Origin: Kribbella sp. CA-293567
GTDB taxonomy: Bacteria; Actinomycetota; Actinomycetes; Propionibacteriales; Kribbellaceae
DNA length: 64,000 nucleotides
Reading direction: 5' to 3'
NCBI RefSeq assembly: GCF_027627575.1
Contig: NZ_CP114065.1
Location: 2,232,001-2,296,000 of the forward strand
The first letter of the stretch is position 1. Every line of letters starts with the position of its first letter. The notes under the pieces were generated by a model that did not search any database, was not told where the DNA came from, and saw only the letters and a list, made by a program, of their open reading frames with translations. Below, piece after piece: positions 62,329 through 64,000 of the stretch. The position numbers and the translations under genes were made by a program.

Positions 62329-64000
62329 GTGGCTACGCCACCTCGCAACCCCCGCTCTGGCCCGGGCGATCGCTCTGGCCGTGGTTCGTCCGGCGGATCG
62401 GGTCGTGCCGGCGGTGGACGGTCCGGAAGCACTGGAGGTCCTCGCTCCGGCGGGTCGAGCTCTGGTGGATCCAGCTCCGGAGGATCGGGCTCCGGCGGTT
62501 TTCGGGGCGGCAGCTCGTCAGGTGCGCCTCGCGGCGGCAGTTCTTCGGGTGGGCCCCGCGGCGGTAGTTCATCCGGTGGTCCGCGCGGTGGCAGCTCTTC
62601 TGGGGCGCCTCGTGGTGGGTCGACCGGTGGTCCTCGTGGTGGTAGCTCCAGTGGTGGCCCGCGTGGTGCCGGCGGTGGCGGCTACGGCGGTGGGCCGCGG
62701 CGGGACGACAAGCCGGCTCCCAAGCGGAACACGCGCTGGGACGACAAGGGTGACCCGGGTCGCGATCCGTTCCGTGGGCAGTTGCCGGAGCGTGGTGACG
62801 ACCGTGGGCAGCGTCGCGACGACCGCGGTGGCTACAACCGTGACGACCGCAGTGCGCCGCAGCGTGATGACCGTGGTGGGTACAACCGCGACAGCCGTTC
62901 GGGTCTAGGCTCCGACGGCCGCTCCGCGCCGCGCGGCGACAATCGTGGTGCCCCGCGAGACGACCGTGGCGGCTACAACCGCGACGACCGCAGCGCCCCG
63001 CGCCGCGACGACCGCGGTGGCTACAACCGTGACGACCGCAGTGCGCCGCAGCGCGATGACCGTGGCGGGTACAACCGCGATGACCGTGGTGCGCCTCGCA
63101 GTGCGCCGCAGCGTGATGACCGTGGCGGGTACAACCGTGACGACCGTGGTGCGCCTCGGCGCGATGACCGTGGTGGCGCCGGTCGTGACGACCGTAGCGC
63201 TCCGCGTCGTGATGACCGGGGTGGCTACGGGCGGGATGACCGCAGCACGCCGCGTCAGGACGACCGTGGGGGGTACAACCGCGATGACCGTGGTGCGCCC
63301 CGCAGTGCACCGCAGCGCGATGACCGTGGCGGGTACAACCGTGACGACCGTGGTGCGCCCCGCAGTGCACCGCAGCGCGATGACCGTGGCGGGTACAACC
63401 GTGACGACCGTGGTGCGCCCCGCAGTGCGCCCCAGCGTGACGACCGTGGTGGGTACAGCCGTGACGAGCGCAGTGCGCCTCGGCGCGATGACCGTGGGGC
63501 GCCTCGTGGTGCTGGGCGGGATGACCGGAGTGCGCCGCGGACTGGTGGATACCAGGGTGGGCAGCGGAGTGTGCCGCCGCGCGATGGGCGGCCGACCGGG
63601 TTCAAGGGTGGTGCGCGGACCGGGCCGCGGAGCGATGACCGCACCGGCTCTGTGCCGCGGCGTGACGAGCGGACCGGGTACCAGAGTGCGGCGCCGCAGC
63701 GGGACGACCGTGGGCCGCGTCGTGATGACCGGTCCGGGCCTCGTCGCGAGGAGCGCGGTGGCCGTGGGCGGAACGAGCGGGAGCGCGGTGGACGTGGCGT
63801 CGGGCGGGACGACGAAGAGAGAGTCGGTCCGCGCAAGGACGACCCGGTCATCCCGGCCGGTATCACCGGTGCGGAGCTTGACCGTGGCGTGAAGGCCGAG
63901 CTTCGGTCGTTGCCGCGCACGCTGGCCGACCTGGTCGCGCAGCACCTGGTGGCGTCCGGACAGTTGCTGGAGAACGACCCGGAGCTTGCTTACGCGCACG
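62329..64000 (+). CDS. Long disordered Arg/Asp/Gly-repeat protein with conserved C-terminal domain (3' end outside window)
   Basis: Open frame of 557 codons from GTG 62329 (GGAG five bases upstream) to the window end. Residues 10-125 are Gly/Ser-rich (units like GGSSSGGPR). Residues 155-500 are built from RDDRGGYNRDDRSAPQ-like units. From about 505 the sequence becomes ordinary: IPAGITGAELDRGVKAELR, then LADLVAQHLVASG and the start of a helical, TPR-like region. From memory this domain fits a conserved protein encoded after tyrS in mycobacteria (Rv1691 position). RGG/RDDR-type disorder often binds RNA or forms condensates. Function unknown. Confidence 0.85.
   Translation, partial: MATPPRNPRSGPGDRSGRGSSGGSGRAGGGRSGSTGGPRSGGSSSGGSSSGGSGSGGFRGGSSSGAPRGGSSSGGPRGGSSSGGPRGGSSSGAPRGGSTGGPRGGSSSGGPRGAGGGGYGGGPRRDDKPAPKRNTRWDDKGDPGRDPFRGQLPERGDDRGQRRDDRGGYNRDDRSAPQRDDRGGYNRDSRSGLGSDGRSAPRGDNRGAPRDDRGGYNRDDRSAPRRDDRGGYNRDDRSAPQRDDRGGYNRDDRGAPRSAPQRDDRGGYNRDDRGAPRRDDRGGAGRDDRSAPRRDDRGGYGRDDRSTPRQDDRGGYNRDDRGAPRSAPQRDDRGGYNRDDRGAPRSAPQRDDRGGYNRDDRGAPRSAPQRDDRGGYSRDERSAPRRDDRGAPRGAGRDDRSAPRTGGYQGGQRSVPPRDGRPTGFKGGARTGPRSDDRTGSVPRRDERTGYQSAAPQRDDRGPRRDDRSGPRREERGGRGRNERERGGRGVGRDDEERVGPRKDDPVIPAGITGAELDRGVKAELRSLPRTLADLVAQHLVASGQLLENDPELAYAH
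63241..63480. repeat. Four 60-base tandem units, two of them identical
   Basis: Units of 60 bases start at 63241, 63301, 63361 and 63421. The second and third (63301-63360 and 63361-63420) are identical at every base; the outer two differ at about 10-15 positions. Each encodes 20 residues (RSAPQRDDRGGYNRDDRGAP). Identity at third codon positions points to a recent duplication. Confidence 0.95.

Noticed and set aside
63061..63480. CRISPR-like direct repeats
   Set aside because: The units are contiguous, in frame and coding, without unique spacers.
62333..63999. Long His/Cys-rich and Val/Arg-rich frames on both strands in the repeat region
   Set aside because: They mirror the DNA repeats. The sense frame from GTG 62329 has a ribosome binding site and leads into a normal conserved domain.

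Overview
The window is high-GC, gene-dense actinobacterial DNA. Its GTG starts, stop/start overlaps of the ATGA or GTGA type, an F420-type luciferase-like oxidoreductase, arginine genes in the order C-J-B-D-F-R-H and a 16S-23S-5S rRNA operon without spacer tRNAs fit Propionibacteriales. A Kribbella-like organism is my best guess; this is inference from gene content, because no database search was possible. It looks like ordinary chromosome with a few accessory insertions. I saw no insertion sequence, prophage, CRISPR array or tRNA gene.

Layout. 1-327: end of a proline-rich membrane protein. 671-5029: riboflavin operon (ribD, ribE, a pnuC-like transporter gene, ribBA, ribH) behind an FMN riboswitch. 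5084-8016: a two-domain hypothetical gene, a WYL regulator and a P1 peptidase, which separate ribH from hisE-hisG (8222-9376). 9381-13754: small genes (PH-like membrane protein, aldose epimerase, truncated haemoglobin, P-loop kinase, membrane protein, SseB-like protein, TetR regulator). 13770-19282: a sugar-use locus with a cytoplasmic glycosidase, a LacI regulator and an ABC importer lacking its own ATPase; two matching palindromes lie in front of the glycosidase and the importer. 19309-20686: a DUF998 protein, a gene remnant and a DUF1844 gene. 21010-30307: the translation block infC-rpmI-rplT-rRNA methyltransferase and pheS-pheT, interrupted by a PHP hydrolase gene and a two-gene cassette whose large protein looks like an ADP-ribosyltransferase fold joined to a nucleotidyltransferase-like domain.

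30515-41444: a gamma-glutamyltransferase-like gene, a glycosyltransferase pair (GT2 plus polytopic GT-C-like), and a 1978-residue sortase-anchored surface protein built from 14 Ig-like repeats that strictly alternate between two types. 41490-44803: GNAT, chloramphenicol-phosphotransferase-like gene, an ECF41 sigma factor with its carboxymuconolactone-decarboxylase partner, and two small membrane proteins with CxxxC motifs. 44900-52106: arginine biosynthesis cluster without argG. 52116-56266: alkyladenine glycosylase, LLM oxidoreductase, App1-like phosphatase, tyrS. 56498-62267: rRNA operon with promoter, processing stems and terminator. 62329-64000: start of a long disordered protein rich in RDDR and GGYNRDDR repeats, leading into a conserved domain at the window edge.

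The points most worth following up are the ART/NTase-like cassette (24255-26550), the AB super-repeat surface protein, the AUC/AUU start of infC, the competing hairpins of the FMN riboswitch, the LacI operator pair, and the RDDR-repeat protein with a fresh 60-base duplication.
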